This document shows, in pieces, positions 11,401 to 22,914 of a DNA stretch of 64,000 nt. The DNA is from Takakia lepidozioides. Taxonomy: Eukaryota; Streptophyta; Takakiopsida; Takakiales; Takakiaceae. The position numbers and the translations under genes are program-made. Every line of letters begins with the position of its first letter. Position 1 is the first letter of the stretch. The stretch spans positions 13,950,001 through 14,014,000 of the forward strand of contig CM060734.1 in NCBI GenBank assembly GCA_030704615.1, written 5' to 3'. The notes below the pieces were generated by a model. It saw only the letters and a list, made by a program, of their open reading frames with translations. It ran no database searches and was not told where the DNA came from.

Positions 11401-12403
11401 TAGTCAAAGTGTCTAGATTTTTGAACCCTGCTCGTGGCATGAACGACGGTCCGCAAGTTGCAGATTGCCCCATGGATTCCCTCTTTGATGCTCCAACATC
11501 GGCAGATGAGGCTTTTGAGGCCCTACTTGTATCGGAATTAACTGTCTTTCGTCGTCTTGCTGTGTCAGAGGAGGAGGCTGTCAAACCTTTGACTTGGTGG
11601 AAGGACCATGCAGTTTGGTTCCGAAATGTTGCATTTTTGGCTAGGCAGATTCTTGCCATACCTGGATCTCAGATTGAGACTGAGAGAATTTTTTCGGTTG
11701 CCAGACTGCTCACGAGCTTGCGACGTTGTCGACTTGGAATTTCCAATCTAGACGCGCTAGTCATGATTTACAAAAACTGACTAGACGATGCAAGGTCGGG
11801 TTGTTCATTTGCATCGAATACAGTGGGAGAGTTTTACTCTGCAGAGGCAGAATTACTTGACGAACATGAGGACGAGTTAGAAGAGGTTGGATACTTCGAG
11901 GAGGAGTAACATCTGTTAGTGCAGCTTGGATCTTAGTGCAGGTAGTCAAAATCTTTACTACCACTTTGTTAATGCAAGGCTCCCTGCTGTAATTCAGACT
12001 TCTGAAATCATCTGGGCATTTTATTTTGCCTAATCTGAGTACTTCCCTTTGGAGACGAAGATGTGCTGGTCGTGTTGTCCTCTGATGCTGAAGCGGTGCA
12101 CTTCAGGAGCTGAGGTGCTCATTTCAGCTTTAACCAAAAAAAGAAAAAAAGGGATGTGGATAATATTAATGTGGATGAAATACCATACCAGTGCTCATAT
12201 ACCCCCAGTATCAAAAAAAAAAAAAAAAACTATACCAATACCATACTCATATACAACCCAAAATATAAAAATTCATACCATATTCATACCCAGGTTGCTC
12301 ATGTCTGTATAAATGTTTATACCAGCCTGGTATGAAAAAAGGGTGGGACTTTGATACCAGGACCAGTCTGGTATTAAAAATTAGACATACCAGTCCAACA
12401 CTG
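8459..12403 (+). mobile_element. hAT DNA transposon, complete, with 8-bp TSD
   Basis: The element begins CAATGTTGGACTGGTAT and ends with the inverted CAGTGTTGGACTGGTAT. It is flanked by the 8-bp direct repeat GTTAAAAC at 8451-8458 and 12404-12411, the TSD length of hAT elements. Both subterminal regions (8459-8560, 8940-8980, 12180-12400) are full of TGGTATG/CATACCA motifs, likely transposase-binding repeats. The interior holds one transposase gene. About 1 kb before it (8590-9600) has no recognised coding content. Confidence 0.92.
9616..11909 (+). pseudogene. hAT transposase with BED zinc finger (inactivated)
   Basis: The product would excise and reinsert the element. An N-terminal BED-type finger is visible (CIICHNKYC ... 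KKHLLNEH, about residues 77-120). The RNase-H-like core starts at TVTFDLWMSRTGFDT. The C-terminal dimerisation region carries IPGSQIETERIFSVAR. Breaks: an in-frame TGA after PFVGA at about 10663, a frameshift near 11190-11220, and a TGA at about 11778 where the second copy reads Trp (KNW). Without that last stop the frame would run to 11909, ending in EEE as in the copy at 15226. The gene looks non-functional unless these are sequence errors. Confidence 0.85.
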
Positions 12404-12411
12404 GTTAAAAC

Positions 12412-12905
12412 GTTAAAACCTATTATATAGCCACTTTTTTTCTCGCCAAATTGGGTAAAATTCACATGGCCCCTTTGGCGATTTTGGAAAAATCAAGAAA
12501 AAACCACTGGGTGTGGTCGCACATAGAACGGGCCCACCTAGCTTCAAACCATGGAAGGAGGTAATGAGGAACTTAGGCTCAACTTTGAAGGATGAAAAGT
12601 ACAGGGGTGGACGAAACAGTTAGTCATCCATCGTGACCGTTGGTAGACCGTTTTCTCATCTACTCAGCGGGACTGCAATGACCGGCGAGTACAAATTTCG
12701 AACGGCCGTTTTGTGGCGCGCCGCCTGCTCCCTCTCTTTCTTTGGTCGGTATAAAGCACAGGCTGCCATCTTTCCGAAGCTCCTTGCCTCGATTGTGTTT
12801 GCAGATAAATTGTAGGAGGGCAGAAGCAAGGAGAGTGTGAGCGAGGTATAATCGACAGGATCAGTTACGTGAGTTTGCAAGTAAAGAGGCATTGGGAGGC
12901 AGAAC

Positions 12906-12907
<2 letters not shown>
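12412..12907. promoter_or_regulatory. Upstream region of the candidate gene at 13149
   Basis: Between the hAT right TSD and the GA repeat there is no coding similarity. TATAAAG at 12750-12756 is a possible TATA box about 400 bp before the proposed ATG. The sequence is otherwise unremarkable. Confidence 0.3.
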
Positions 12908-12969
<62 letters not shown>

Positions 12970-12975
12970 GAGAGA
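12908..12975. repeat. (GA)n microsatellite
   Basis: About 34 GA dinucleotides with few interruptions. GA/CT tracts are common in plant 5' UTRs, which fits a transcript starting near 12780 and reading into the ORF at 13149. Confidence 0.9.
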
Positions 12976-13148
12976 TATATCGCAGGGCCAGTTTACAGTG
13001 AACGCAGACAAAGGATTAGGAGGCAGATGAAGCAAACAAGCACAAGAAGAGAATTAGAAAGAGCCCCCATAGGCACGCTGGTAGACATTCTCAGCGCCTT
13101 AATCGGGGATTGTAAGTGCTTGAAGCGAGTAGCTCACGAGGGAGAGGC

Positions 13149-13721
13149 ATGGTGAACGAATCAGAGATGGAGAGGTGGGAAGGAGACATGTGGGTGTGTG
13201 GGCATTGGACATTCCTGCCCGAGCGGCCCGCCATGAATTTCGAGCATGCACCCAGGCTGCAGGATTCTGGTGACTCTGAGCAGACCGTGACAACCTTGCT
13301 TGTTGAAGGAGATGCTACTTACTCTACGTCTGCGGCGTCACCCCAGCTTAGAGATTCTGGCATTGGTCTGGATGATTCTGAGAAAATCCTGACACCAGTG
13401 CTTGTTGAAGGAGATGAGAGCTACTGTCCTTCTGTGCGGACACCGCGACCGCCACATTCTGGCATTGGTGTGGATGATTCTGAGCACATCCGGGCAACAG
13501 TGTTCGTTGAAGGAGATGAGAATCACTGTCCTGTGCAGGCACCCCGGCTGAAAGATTCTGGCGGCCTGGGTGAGCAGGTCTTGGCAACAGCATTTATTGG
13601 AGGAGACGACTGTCCTTTCGAAGAATTTTCAGGCGTTTTCTGTGAATCACGCAGCCCTCTGCCTAACTGGTATCCCAGAAAGCCCTTGCAAGACATTACA
13701 GATATTCTGAATTCTGGCCTG
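13149..13721 (+). CDS. Hypothetical host protein, 5' exon, degenerate ~38-aa repeats
   Basis: From ATG 13149 the frame stays open to a good splice donor (G|GTAAGATT at 13722) and would otherwise stop near 13761. After an N-terminal segment it carries four degenerate repeats of about 36-40 residues. Each has a P-(Q/R)-L/P start, a DSG(I)G core, an acidic DDSE, then (V/F)VEGDE. It then reads RKPLQDITDILNSG. I do not recognise the family; the last motif faintly recalls R/K-x-L-x-D-I-T segments of plant cell-cycle regulators, which is not enough to assign a role. The upstream GA tract and possible TATA box support a real gene. It is flanked by hAT elements on both sides. Downstream exons were not resolved. 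Confidence 0.45.
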
Positions 13722-14938
13722 GTAAGATTATTTCCTCAATTCACCTTCATGAATGTCTTTTAAATTGAGCCCTTGCAACGATCTTCAAATTCAGAAGAGA
13801 TTTGATGAAGCCTCCTCGTGGGTCACATTCTGCCCGGATTAAATTCATTCCTTGAGGTTGTTGCTAAAGCCCCAACACATTGTGCTCAGAATGGAACTAC
13901 AATGTGGCTGTGATCAAATCAGTTCCAATGGCAACGGATCGGTTAGAAAAGGAGGTTTAAAGATGGGTATGTGAATGGAGTGGGAAACAGATAGAGAGTG
14001 AATCTATCATATGACTGTGCTGACGATGTCCTATGCTGAACAGATTCGGCGACAAGCTGACAAGAAGAAAGGAGGCCCCAAGGCATTTACGGCTGGGTCT
14101 ATTTCAGTATTTCCTCTTACTGTTGTCAACGACATCTTCCCTTCCAGGAAGAAGGACGCACGAATGCCAGTCCAAACCTCAAGTGCTGCGTGGAAGCGAA
14201 GTACGAGCCTCCGGAAAGGGTTCCGATGAAACCAATCATCTCATTGGCGTCATGTCCCCTTTTCTCGATTCCTTTTGACGATTCCGATGGATGGGTTCCC
14301 TTCCCCTTGTTACATTTGAAGGGTTTTATTGATCTGGCTTGAGGCTTAAACCACTGGTTTTACAACAACAGGCTTCAGATGCCATGCGATGGGTTGTTTA
14401 GATTTGATGAAACGTTAGGTGACTGACCCTCTTTTCCACTTTTAAGCACGTTTGCCCTCTGCTTCGAGGCTCTTGCCACTTGTGCTTTTTTATTTTTCGT
14501 CATCCGACGGATTCAACATTACAAGATGTCGATCTTCCTTATCCGTTAAAGGCACATCTATCTATATGGAGCTGTATTTCAGGGAGCACCAAAGAATATC
14601 TCCAGCACTTGCCTGTGGTAAAGATTGAGTGATGAAAACTTAGGCCTGCAACAAATATTTTCCATATGTGAAAGTTGAGATGTGTGCTGTCTCATTATGT
14701 ACAGACAGTCAGACGAGTGAAGCTAATAGAAGATTTATCTTTGAACTCTGTTCTCCTTGAGATATGTGATTGGAAGGAACATCAGAGAATGACCACAGGA
14801 AGGGGATGGTTGATTTGTTTTGAAGAGAGGCAATGCACTTGCTTTCATTACAATGGTGGGATTCAGAGGTTGCCTACCCGGCTAGTTGAATAGTTCACAA
14901 AGGGTTCTTTCCAGTGTTGTGTGGGTCCGGGTCCTGAC
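13722..14938. other. Possible introns and downstream exons of the candidate gene
   Basis: A pyrimidine-rich CTTCCCTTCCAG near 14150 could be an acceptor, followed by an open frame to about 14340. No protein similarity backs it. Nothing else was recognised. Confidence 0.25.
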
Positions 14939-16238
14939 CAGTGTTGGACTGGTATCATAAACATTTCATACCAGCCAGGGTCTGGTAGAGGCCTCGTTCA
15001 TACCTGGCAGGTAATGGTATCAAAGTAGATATCAAATTTTTAATGTACCAGTCTGGCATGCATATTGTTTTTTTTTGGCCTGGTATGGTATGGTATCAGT
15101 ATTGCAATTTTCAAAACTTATACTGGGGGTATATCAAGACTGGTATCAAATACAGCTCCATGGTAGAAATTCTCCATGGCAGGTTTAAAATTGGGCAGAT
15201 TTCTGAATGGCAAAATTAGAGCACTCTACTCTTCTTCAAACAAGCCAGCCTCCCCCAGCTCATCTTCACACTCCTCTAGCAGCTCAGTTTCTGCAGAATA
15301 ATATTCTGAAACTGATTGCTTAGCTTGTGGGCAACCCATACGTGCATCACTTGGCCAATTCTTGTAAATCATAATTAGAGCATCCAAATTTCTGACCCCT
15401 AATCTGCAGCGACGTAAACTAGTGAGGACTCCTGCCACTGAAAAATATGTTTAGTCTCGATCTGGTTGTTGGGGATGGCTAAAATTTGCTTGGCCAAGAA
15501 TGACACATTGGGGAACCTTGAAGCATTTGCTTTCCACCATTGCAAAGGAGAAGTTGTTTCCTCCTCCTTCATAACAAGTCGTCGAAAAAGGGACAACTCG
15601 GACCGCAGCAAATACTCGCTTGCATCCTCTGTGCTGATTGGAGTATCAAATCAGCATGTGCATCTTGCGATGGGCCTGCTACAGTTGGTACACTTGGATT
15701 CAAAAACTTACAAGCTTTCACAAGCAAAGGAATTACAACCTTATTGTCATACTCTTGAACAACAATTTTGACTCTATCCCTCCCAATGAACTCATTCACA
15801 CACTGTAATCCCTTGAAGCGTGGGTCAAGCATAAGGGCAACCACGTTGTGAAACTTATCAGCTTGAAACAACAAATGTAAGAAAAGGCTTCAGTACATTC
15901 ACAGCCTCCTGAGCCATTCTACAAGATAAGATCTCAAGTTCTGAATCCGAGTCTCCACAACGTAATTATGGGAGAGCCCCTGACGTCAGTTGGCCTCACC
16001 TGCTAATTTAGTGGAGATCATAATAGCTGCATGCAAAGCATCGCACAATAACCATTACCCACGGGTCTGGTTTAGAGCACATTGAGTTATAAGGGGATTT
16101 AAGGTCTTCATCACAGCACGAGCTATGGCCCAAGTTAGGCCAGAAGGCACCCGGGCCTGTAGCAACAAACTCTGCCTGCCATAGCAAACGTTAATCGCAT
16201 TTGCGTAAGCCAATGTTTCCCATAATAGCACAACTTTG
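14939..16238 (-). mobile_element. hAT transposon, truncated second copy
   Basis: The terminus CAGTGTTGGACTGGTAT at 14939 and the transposase pieces match the hAT at 8459-12403. The transposase runs on the minus strand. Similarity continues to about 16238, corresponding to position ~10890 of the first copy, and then stops where a copia LTR begins. The N-terminal half and the other terminus are absent. Confidence 0.85.
15226..16238 (-). pseudogene. hAT transposase C-terminal half
   Basis: Frames at 15569-15874, 15399-15611 and 15226-15438 together give FHNVVALMLDPRFKGLQC, then SFLAKQILAIPNNQIETK (dimerisation region), then SLRRCRLGVRNLDAL and an acidic tail ending EEE. The part from 15880 to 16238 is frame-broken but still aligns (ARVPSGLTWAIAR). 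Several frameshifts make it dead. Confidence 0.8.
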
Positions 16239-16550
16239 TGAAGGAATACATCTATAATTCTCTGTCAGTGTATAGTGTAGGATGTACTAGATTATAGATT
16301 AAGGATGTGCAGTTACATCCAAGTCTTACATCTGAAGTGGTTGGGTGGTTGAAGTCACCAAGGGGTGTGTGGAACGGTACAGAGCTCAATAGTTGAGTAG
16401 ATGTAGAACCACCAGACTCAACCGAGACACAGAGAGTGCAGATCTCTATTGTGAACATTTTCTCTCTTGATGTAAGATCTATTTAATCTAGTTCTATGTT
16501 TTACACGATTCTGTGTGTCATTGACTTTGGATAGAATAGGTGTTTTCACA
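16239..16550 (+). repeat. Copia 5' LTR
   Basis: The left limit is where hAT similarity ends at a TG; the right limit is the CA just before the primer site. This 312-bp span with TG...CA ends is a normal copia LTR size. There is no second LTR to confirm it. Confidence 0.6.
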
Positions 16551-16563
16551 TGGTATCAGAGCC
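16551..16563 (+). other. Primer-binding site (tRNA-iMet)
   Basis: TGGTATCAGAGCC is complementary to the 3' end of plant initiator methionine tRNA and directly follows the LTR. Confidence 0.85.
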
Positions 16564-16808
16564 ATGGTTGTGGCTCGGGACAGAGTGTATCACTAATGAG
16601 AACAAAGTAATAATTTTAGGACACACAATGAAATTAGAAGGAGTCGATAGAGTTTGGAGAAGAGAACTAACAATTCTCCACGATGCATCAGCGTGAAAGA
16701 ATTCTGTTTCTTATAGAAGAACAGATGTACTGAGATGGACTGAGATGGCATGAATTCAGCGATGTTTATGCTTTCTTGGAAAGTGATAATTGAAATTGAG
16801 CGACTGGA

Positions 16809-17551
16809 ATGGCTCAAAGAGTAGATGTGAGCAATATTCCTAAGTTTGACGGCACATACTTCCATGTGTGGAAGCATAGAGTAACACTACTGTTCAAAGC
16901 TGAAAAATTATGGGCTCTAGTTGTAGGGACAGAGGTAAAACCAGTAGCTCCCACAGCAGCACAGATTGCTACTGAGCACCAAGCGCTTCCAGCCACAGGT
17001 GTTGGGAGTATAGTGAACTGGGAAGAGAGAGATGCTCTCTCACTCACCATAATTAACAACTGCTTGGACTATAGTGTAGTGTCCCATTTATAGTCGTGTA
17101 TATCAGCTTTTGAAGGATACCGAGAGTTGACAAGGTTATATGAATCAAAGGATGTAGTAACCAAAATGTACCTTAGAGACGAAATTCAAACTTTAAAAAT
17201 GAAAGAGAATGAAAATGTCACTAAGCATATGCATGTCTTCAGATCTTTGCTAGAACAGCTTTCTGCTGCTGGTTCCCTGTGTCAGACGAGGATGTTGTCT
17301 TATCCCTAATGAGGAGCATGCCGATGAGTTATCGGACATTTATAGGTTTTTTTAGGAGAGAGCCGAATATAAATCTACAGTCTTTAATTACAGACTTAAT
17401 TCAAGAGGAAACTTCAATGATGAATCTTGGACCTACTACAGATTCAAAAACTGCATTCTATTCTGGACAAAAGTCTACATATACTAGTTTCAATAGGAAG
17501 AAGCAAAGTGAGGACAAAAGTAGTGTGAAAAAAACCATAACTTCCTCCTGA
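16809..17551 (+). pseudogene. Copia gag polyprotein fragment
   Basis: The frame begins MAQRVDVSNIPKFDG with FHVWKHRV, the usual start of copia gag, and continues with LYESKDVVTKMYLRDEIQ. It is broken by a stop after VVSHL (about 17091) and by a frameshift near 17280. The protein would form the retrotransposon capsid. No protease follows. Confidence 0.8.
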
Positions 17552-17805
17552 ACTACAGCAAATCCATCGTCATTCGCACTTGCAGTGAAGGGCAGAGTCT
17601 GGTCGTTGGAATGAAAACGAGCGATGGAGTCCCCAAAGGACGACATGGTCATGCAGCAGGCAAGTGACACCAAAGAGTACAAGGATGTTGAAGAATAGAG
17701 CATGCTGATATGCACTCCTTAAGCACCCCCACTTGAATGGATTCTAGAGACTTAGCCTAGTTGGAGTTATCAACCCATATTGCAGATGCGTACTCCAAGG
17801 CAGGT

Positions 17806-19557
17806 CTAATAACGCGACAAAGCATGTTCTCTTGACCTCAGAGTTGATCCCTCTGCAGTGGAAAAATTTAGTGAAACCCAGCCCTTTGTGCTTGCCAGTT
17901 TGAACAACTTTCTGAATATGTGCATCCCTATTATAGGTGGAGGGAAACTCAACACTGAGGTATGTGTAGGAAGGGCGGACTGGAATATCTTGGCTTCCCC
18001 ACTGTCACTTGAGATCACCTCGTCCCTCTCCTCGATTATTGAATGCCAGGTTGATGCACATTTACTGACATTAGCCTTTAGCCCCCAAAGGTGAAAGTAT
18101 CTCTTCGCGCAATTAAGCAATTCCTGGAGATTGGAAGGAGTCTCCCCTATGCCTGCGAAGTCATCCGCAAACATAAGGGCTGATATGGTGGCATCACTCA
18201 CCCTTGACCCAAATCCCTCACTTTCCACATCCTCAAGGAGTTGATTGATGAAAACATTGAAGAGCATAGGGGAGAGGGTACATCCTTGAGCTACACCTTG
18301 GTCTCTGTCAAAGAAGTTAGACTTATATTGTCCATTAACAGTGACACAACTTTTGGTGTGAGCATACAAGTTATGGACAACTCTCCATATCTTTCCCTTG
18401 GTCCCACATGACCAGAGTCGGAGCCATAGACCGTCTCCACACTTTGTCATAAGCCTTTTTGACATCCAAGAAAAAACAAAAGTGGGTTCCCTTTTTCTTT
18501 CCTTCCCTGGATGCTTAGATTGAAGATATGATCCACACAGCCCATGTTTTGTCGAATGCCAGCTTCGCCTTCGTGGAAACAACGTCCTTGAGATTCCAGA
18601 TCAACCTCGAGACGAGTACTTATAACTCTACAAAATATCTTACCAACTGCATTGAGGAGCGTGATGCCTCGGTAGTTCCCCAGTTCTTCTTTGTCACCCT
18701 TCTTGTATAGATTGAGATTGACAATGCCCCCCTGTCGCCAGCAAAAGGGGATCATTTCAGTCCTCTAGATAAGGTGAAAGAGAAGTACAAAGGCCTCTAT
18801 CATGCGATCGCCACCGTGCTTGCTAAACTCGTTGACAATGCCATCAGGTCCACCAGCTTTATCTCCGTTTAAATGCTCAATTGCTTCCACAATCCCAGAA
18901 GAATTAATGGGAGTGTTGTGGGCCTTTGAAATATACTCCAATTCATCAAGGTTGTCTTGAGTCATACGAACAGTTTTTCCAACCGTGTCATTCCATTTTT
19001 CAGCGGACCCCTCACTGTCAGACCTAAATTCTGCCAAGGGTACTGTAGTGAGTTTCAAAGGTTTTGACAATGTCAACCGTTGAAGTCACCACTGCACCTT
19101 TAGTAGTCCTCAGCGCTTGTACTTGCTGACAGTTTTTTGGCTTGTACAAACTTTGAAGGGCCAACCAAAATCTCTTGTCATTACCACCATGGTGGTTTGA
19201 GTTTATTTCAATGTATAGCTTGTCCCAATATGGTTTCTTCTGAGATCTTACAAGCTGATTGATATCTTTGCAGATTTGGTAGTACTCGGTCCACAATTCT
19301 TTGTTGGTTTTCAAATTGCAACACTCTTTATAGAGGACTCATCTCTCAGCTATCTTGAGTTTAATCTCATTCGTCCACCAATTAATAGCTCTACCGCAGA
19401 CAATTAGTTTCCTCCCAATGATCTTGTCAGCCACGAAGGAAACAAAACTCTCCCAAGAATCCACTACTCTTTCGACTTCATTTCTGGCATTGGCATTGCC
19501 AGAGCGAGACTGAAGGTCTTGGAGCAATTGGACAAAATGAGGGAGAGCCTCTTGCAA
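17806..19557 (-). pseudogene. LINE reverse transcriptase
   Basis: Frames 19339-19557, 19024-19314, 18765-19076, 18447-18755 and 17806-18582 follow each other. Visible RT motifs are GGPDGIVNEF, GNYRGITLLN, DQGVAQGCTLSPMLFN and the catalytic ALMFADDFA (FADD box). Multiple frameshifts separate them. The domain would copy element RNA at the nicked target. It is decayed. Confidence 0.85.
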
Positions 19558-19585
19558 AGCTTGGACATACTCAACCCCGACCTCT

Positions 19586-20215
19586 TCATTTTGGAATTTT
19601 TCTATGCACCACTTCCGAACGTTTCACATATCTCTTGGTGTTGGGAAAACACCTTTTGATCTCAATCCAAACCAAGAAGTGGTCAGAGGTGCCAATATCA
19701 GTTCTATCGATCAATACACTGGCACCTTGGGGAAACAAATTTTTGTCCCTTATGATATAATCCACAATGGAACGTTCCCCAGTTTGGGCTTTCTCACGAG
19801 TCCACTGCACTTGGTCTCCTTTTGACCTATCATTCAAGGTCAAAAGCTGAAGTTCTTCCAAACAGTTTATTAACCGTCTACCATTAGAATTCAGTTCGTC
19901 CTCACCAAAAGGCCCAATGGTATCATCCTGATGGAGACCTTTGTCCACCCAAGCATTGTAGTCACCCAATAAACTACCTGACCTTTGGTGAGGAACTTAG
20001 CACAATCCAGCTTTACATCTTCGAAGGCTTTGTCTGCGTCAGCGCTAAGGGTCCCCTTTGTGGGCATGTAAACCTTTGTATTTACGCCACCCTTCAGTTT
20101 CAGTTTTAGCCTTGAATACTATGCTCATACCGCAAAACCCTGGTTGATAATTTCACAATTGTCACACAAGAAATCACGGACAAAGAACAAATTGGATCTT
20201 CGCTTGGCGAGAAAG
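19586..20215 (-). pseudogene. LINE endonuclease (EEP-type) domain
   Basis: The frame at 19586-19969 begins GDYNAWVDKG, contains a Ser/Thr-rich middle and ends TSDHFLVWIEI. GDxN and SDH are the catalytic motifs of the apurinic-like endonuclease that nicks target DNA in LINEs. The N-terminal part upstream to about 20215 (LFFVRDFLCDN) is in another frame. Confidence 0.75.
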
Positions 20216-20238
20216 AGATATATGATATAGGAGGGCAA

Positions 20239-20829
20239 TTGAACAGTACACTATTTCAAAAACTAAAGGAGCACAAAAATCGGAGGGAATGGAGAGTTTT
20301 GCTTGACAAATATCATGTGCTTGGAGCACAAAGAAGACAATCCACTGGCTCCTTTGTCACCCCAGACACAACTGTCTTTGTCATTAAGGACAAATGGGAC
20401 ATGATAGTGAAACACAAGGTCAGTACTTCAACCACGTTCATGACCCTCTCTGAGTCTTCCGAGGAGGACGTTTTTTATATTCCAGCTCCGCTCCAAGCTC
20501 GTGTTTTGGAAAACCTTGATATGCAGGAGATCACAAGTGTCATTGCTAAGTTGAAAGTATTGGGAGGGGTCCTAGGGTGCAAGAGTGAAATACATGGTAT
20601 TGTGTGGGAATCTCTTCCGGTGCAACGGGTTCAACTCCTACTGGTTGCATTCGACGGTGACATCCTCTTTGAGCTAAACCCTCCCACATCTTCCGGTGGC
20701 CTTGCTGGTCTTCTTCAAGGTATGGACAAGAAGCATGATGGGCATCCCTGGTGCAGAACAAAAACTTCCAACATCCACAATGATGTTGACTTGAAATTTT
20801 GGAGAACAATTTGCATTGGCCATTGCTAG
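20239..20829 (+). pseudogene. MULE-like transposase N-terminal fragment
   Basis: The frame shares an acidic SESSEED patch, FDGDILFELNPP and GMDKKHDGHPWCRTKT with the N-terminal region of the transposases in elements A (MDRKHDGHPWCVTKT) and B. The conserved HDGHPWC motif may bind zinc or DNA; its role is unknown. The frame ends at a stop right after the motif region, and nothing more of the gene follows. The true start is not recognisable. Confidence 0.6.
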
Positions 20830-21254
20830 TGCTTGCATACAACTTGCTCGCATTTGAGGAATAATAATGTTCCAAATGAGAGTGAGTGGGAAGCTGTCTT
20901 TGACAATCCATTCAAATCTGGACAAGCCCCGAGCCAACAAACAATACATTTGTCTGTAAGTTCTGCAAACTTGTCCCATCTTGCATTGCAGTCTGTCATG
21001 CTCGGATGAACTATGTCACTCGCTGTTGCAAGACAATGACCCGCGCATATATACATTCCGGATCTCATGAGCATCCAATATTGAAGGGCAATTGCTGAGA
21101 CAACATTGAAATTACCCGGGGACTGGTAGGGCGGGAACACCGACCATGAGCGGGAACCCATGGGGAGGAATATTCCAAAAATATTCCTGATTTCTGGGAG
21201 CGCATTGGGAACATTTGGGAACTCAATGGGAACATTGGGAACCATGGTGGCATG
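20830..21254. other. Unassigned sequence with GGGAAC repeats
   Basis: A minus-strand frame covers most of it without recognisable motifs. From about 21110 to 21250 the plus strand repeats GGGAAC(A/C) seven or so times, like 2229-2365. Confidence 0.3.
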
Positions 21255-21385
21255 GGGGTTTACTATTTCATGAGCGGCATGAGCGGAAAAGTAAAACAAT
21301 CGGTTTTCATGAGCAGAAACGGAAAAATTTGGAAATTCGGCAAGCCTAAAAAATATTTAAAACATATTTTTAATGGAATGCAAGT
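21255..21385 (+). repeat. Orphan MULE-like terminal repeat (left end)
   Basis: GGGGTTTACTATTTC, then CATGAGCGG units, ACAATCGGTTTTCATGAGC and the half-site GGAAATTCGGC occur in the family order. The interior is missing; gypsy sequence begins at about 21386. Confidence 0.75.
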
Positions 21386-21561
21386 CAAAACGTCAATTCA
21401 ACCAATCTAGGCGGGGTTGTCAGAAATGTGGACACCCGCGTCGCACCACCGAAGATTGTTGGAGTGATATGGTATGTTTGCATTGTGGCCTAAGGGGTCA
21501 CCCATTGGATAGATGTCCCCGTAGACAAGTAGATCGGCCGGCCCCGGCCACCATTCAGTAG
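21373..21561 (+). pseudogene. Gypsy gag nucleocapsid with two CCHC knuckles
   Basis: CQKCGHPRRTTEDCW and CLHCGLRGHPLDRCP are two zinc knuckles that bind the element RNA. The capsid part upstream has been replaced by the orphan transposon end. The frame stops at 21561. Confidence 0.75.
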
Positions 21562-21795
21562 GTAGAGAGGAATTTTGAAGGGCAACGAGCGCCCTTTCCT
21601 GATCAATATATGACTGAACCACCCAACCCTCTACCACAACAGCATAACATGTAAATTTTGCTACCCCAACGCATATAGCACATCAACCTAGGCCAGATCA
21701 GGCAGGTCCACCATACTGGCAATGTCGCTCAGGGACAGACTGCCCGAGCAGCCTATTCAAATCCTGCGGCTCAGATAGCCCAGGGTTCTTCTAAT

Positions 21796-22701
21796 ATGTG
21801 GTCTCCCCCTCAGGATGTAAGGGTGCAGGGAGGACACCAGGCATCCACTTTAGCGCCACCTCAGCAGCAGCAGACCAACGTCCAACCAAGCCAGGCGATG
21901 CGCCAACCGGAGACGCAACACAAAGTAAATTGGATTGTGAGTGAGCCAGGAGCCACTCCAACCACGTCAGCTAGCCCCGAGAAAGGTATCTACGCCGTGA
22001 TGACTCAACAGCAACGAGATACGCTAAGGAAAGGCCCTGGGTATGTGGCGTCGGAGTCATCCATGTCCACATCAGAGCAGGAGGATCTAAACTTCACTGT
22101 AATGAAGTCAGATGCACGAAAGGTGGCGGAGACTGTGCTTCGGGAAGAGGAGGACATTCACCCCAAAGAAAAGGAGGTAGCATTCGCGGAGACAAAACCT
22201 CCAATAGTCCGACCAACCCTTTCCCGACCACCTGTAGCAAGAGCGAAAAGTCCGGCAAATCGGCTGGCGGCACCAGAAAAGTTTCCCCGGAGGAGAATGA
22301 ATTCAACAATGCGGTTCACAGATGAATGGGAGCCGTACAACCTAATGGAGGATCTTCGCCATATTCAGGCAAACATTACGTTTGCTCAGCTCATAGCCAT
22401 GGCGCCCACCGTTCGCCACGCTCTCAAGTCATTTTTGGTGAGGAAGCGGGTAAGCACTTCTGCTCAAGCCCACCACATTAATGCCCACATCGACCCAGGA
22501 CCGGTGGAGATAGAAGTGGAAATTGCTGACCAATTAATACGGCGCTCTTTAGTGGATGATGGGAGCTCAGTCAACATCATGCCACTCTCCACCCTATCCA
22601 AACTCGGTTTGAATATGACAGGGGTATTCCTTCTGACAATCAGGCTAGCTGACCAGCGGAAGATCCGACCAGTAGGTCACATAGCAAAGATGAAGACATG
22701 A
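21796..22701 (+). pseudogene. Gypsy gag-pol linker and aspartic protease
   Basis: A proline/glutamine-rich linker leads to a retropepsin-like segment with LVDDGSSVNIMPLS. The Asp-containing loop is present in the DDGS form. The frame stops at about 22699, before the RT frame at 22915, whereas intact elements read through. Confidence 0.7.
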
Positions 22702-22914
22702 GGCTATACGTACGCGGTAGACTTCCAAATCATAGACTTTCCCATCGACGAATATTCGTACGCACTCCTATTAAGGAGGCCATGGTTGGTCCAGTCCAGG
22801 GCATGAACGGACTGGGGGGCAAGCACCATTACTTATGGGGTAAGACCTTACATCACCACTATTGCATTTCTTTCGGGAGCACCTCATGAAGAGACAGATG
22901 AGGATGAGCTCAAC

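Larger units (their letters stand above)
16239..17696 (+). mobile_element. Ty1/copia retrotransposon, 5' LTR and gag only
   Basis: A 5' LTR (16239-16550), tRNA-iMet primer site and gag are followed not by protease and pol but by an abrupt join to a LINE at about 17697. The element is therefore 3' truncated. It sits directly on the truncated hAT. Confidence 0.75.
17697..20220 (-). mobile_element. LINE (non-LTR retrotransposon), 5' half of ORF2
   Basis: Minus-strand endonuclease then reverse transcriptase fragments fill this interval. It stops abruptly at the copia junction and so lacks the 3' end. Its last ~265 bp are homologous to 3570-3833. The two copies are therefore complementary halves of one family. 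Confidence 0.85.

Noticed and set aside
16239-20220. Single composite retroelement from copia gag and LINE reverse transcriptase
   Set aside because: They lie on opposite strands, and the LINE part has a separate homologue at 2.5-3.8 kb, so this is a junction of two elements.
20239-21385. MULE N-terminal fragment and the 21255 terminus as one element
   Set aside because: The terminus points inward to the right, away from the fragment, so they belong to different insertions.
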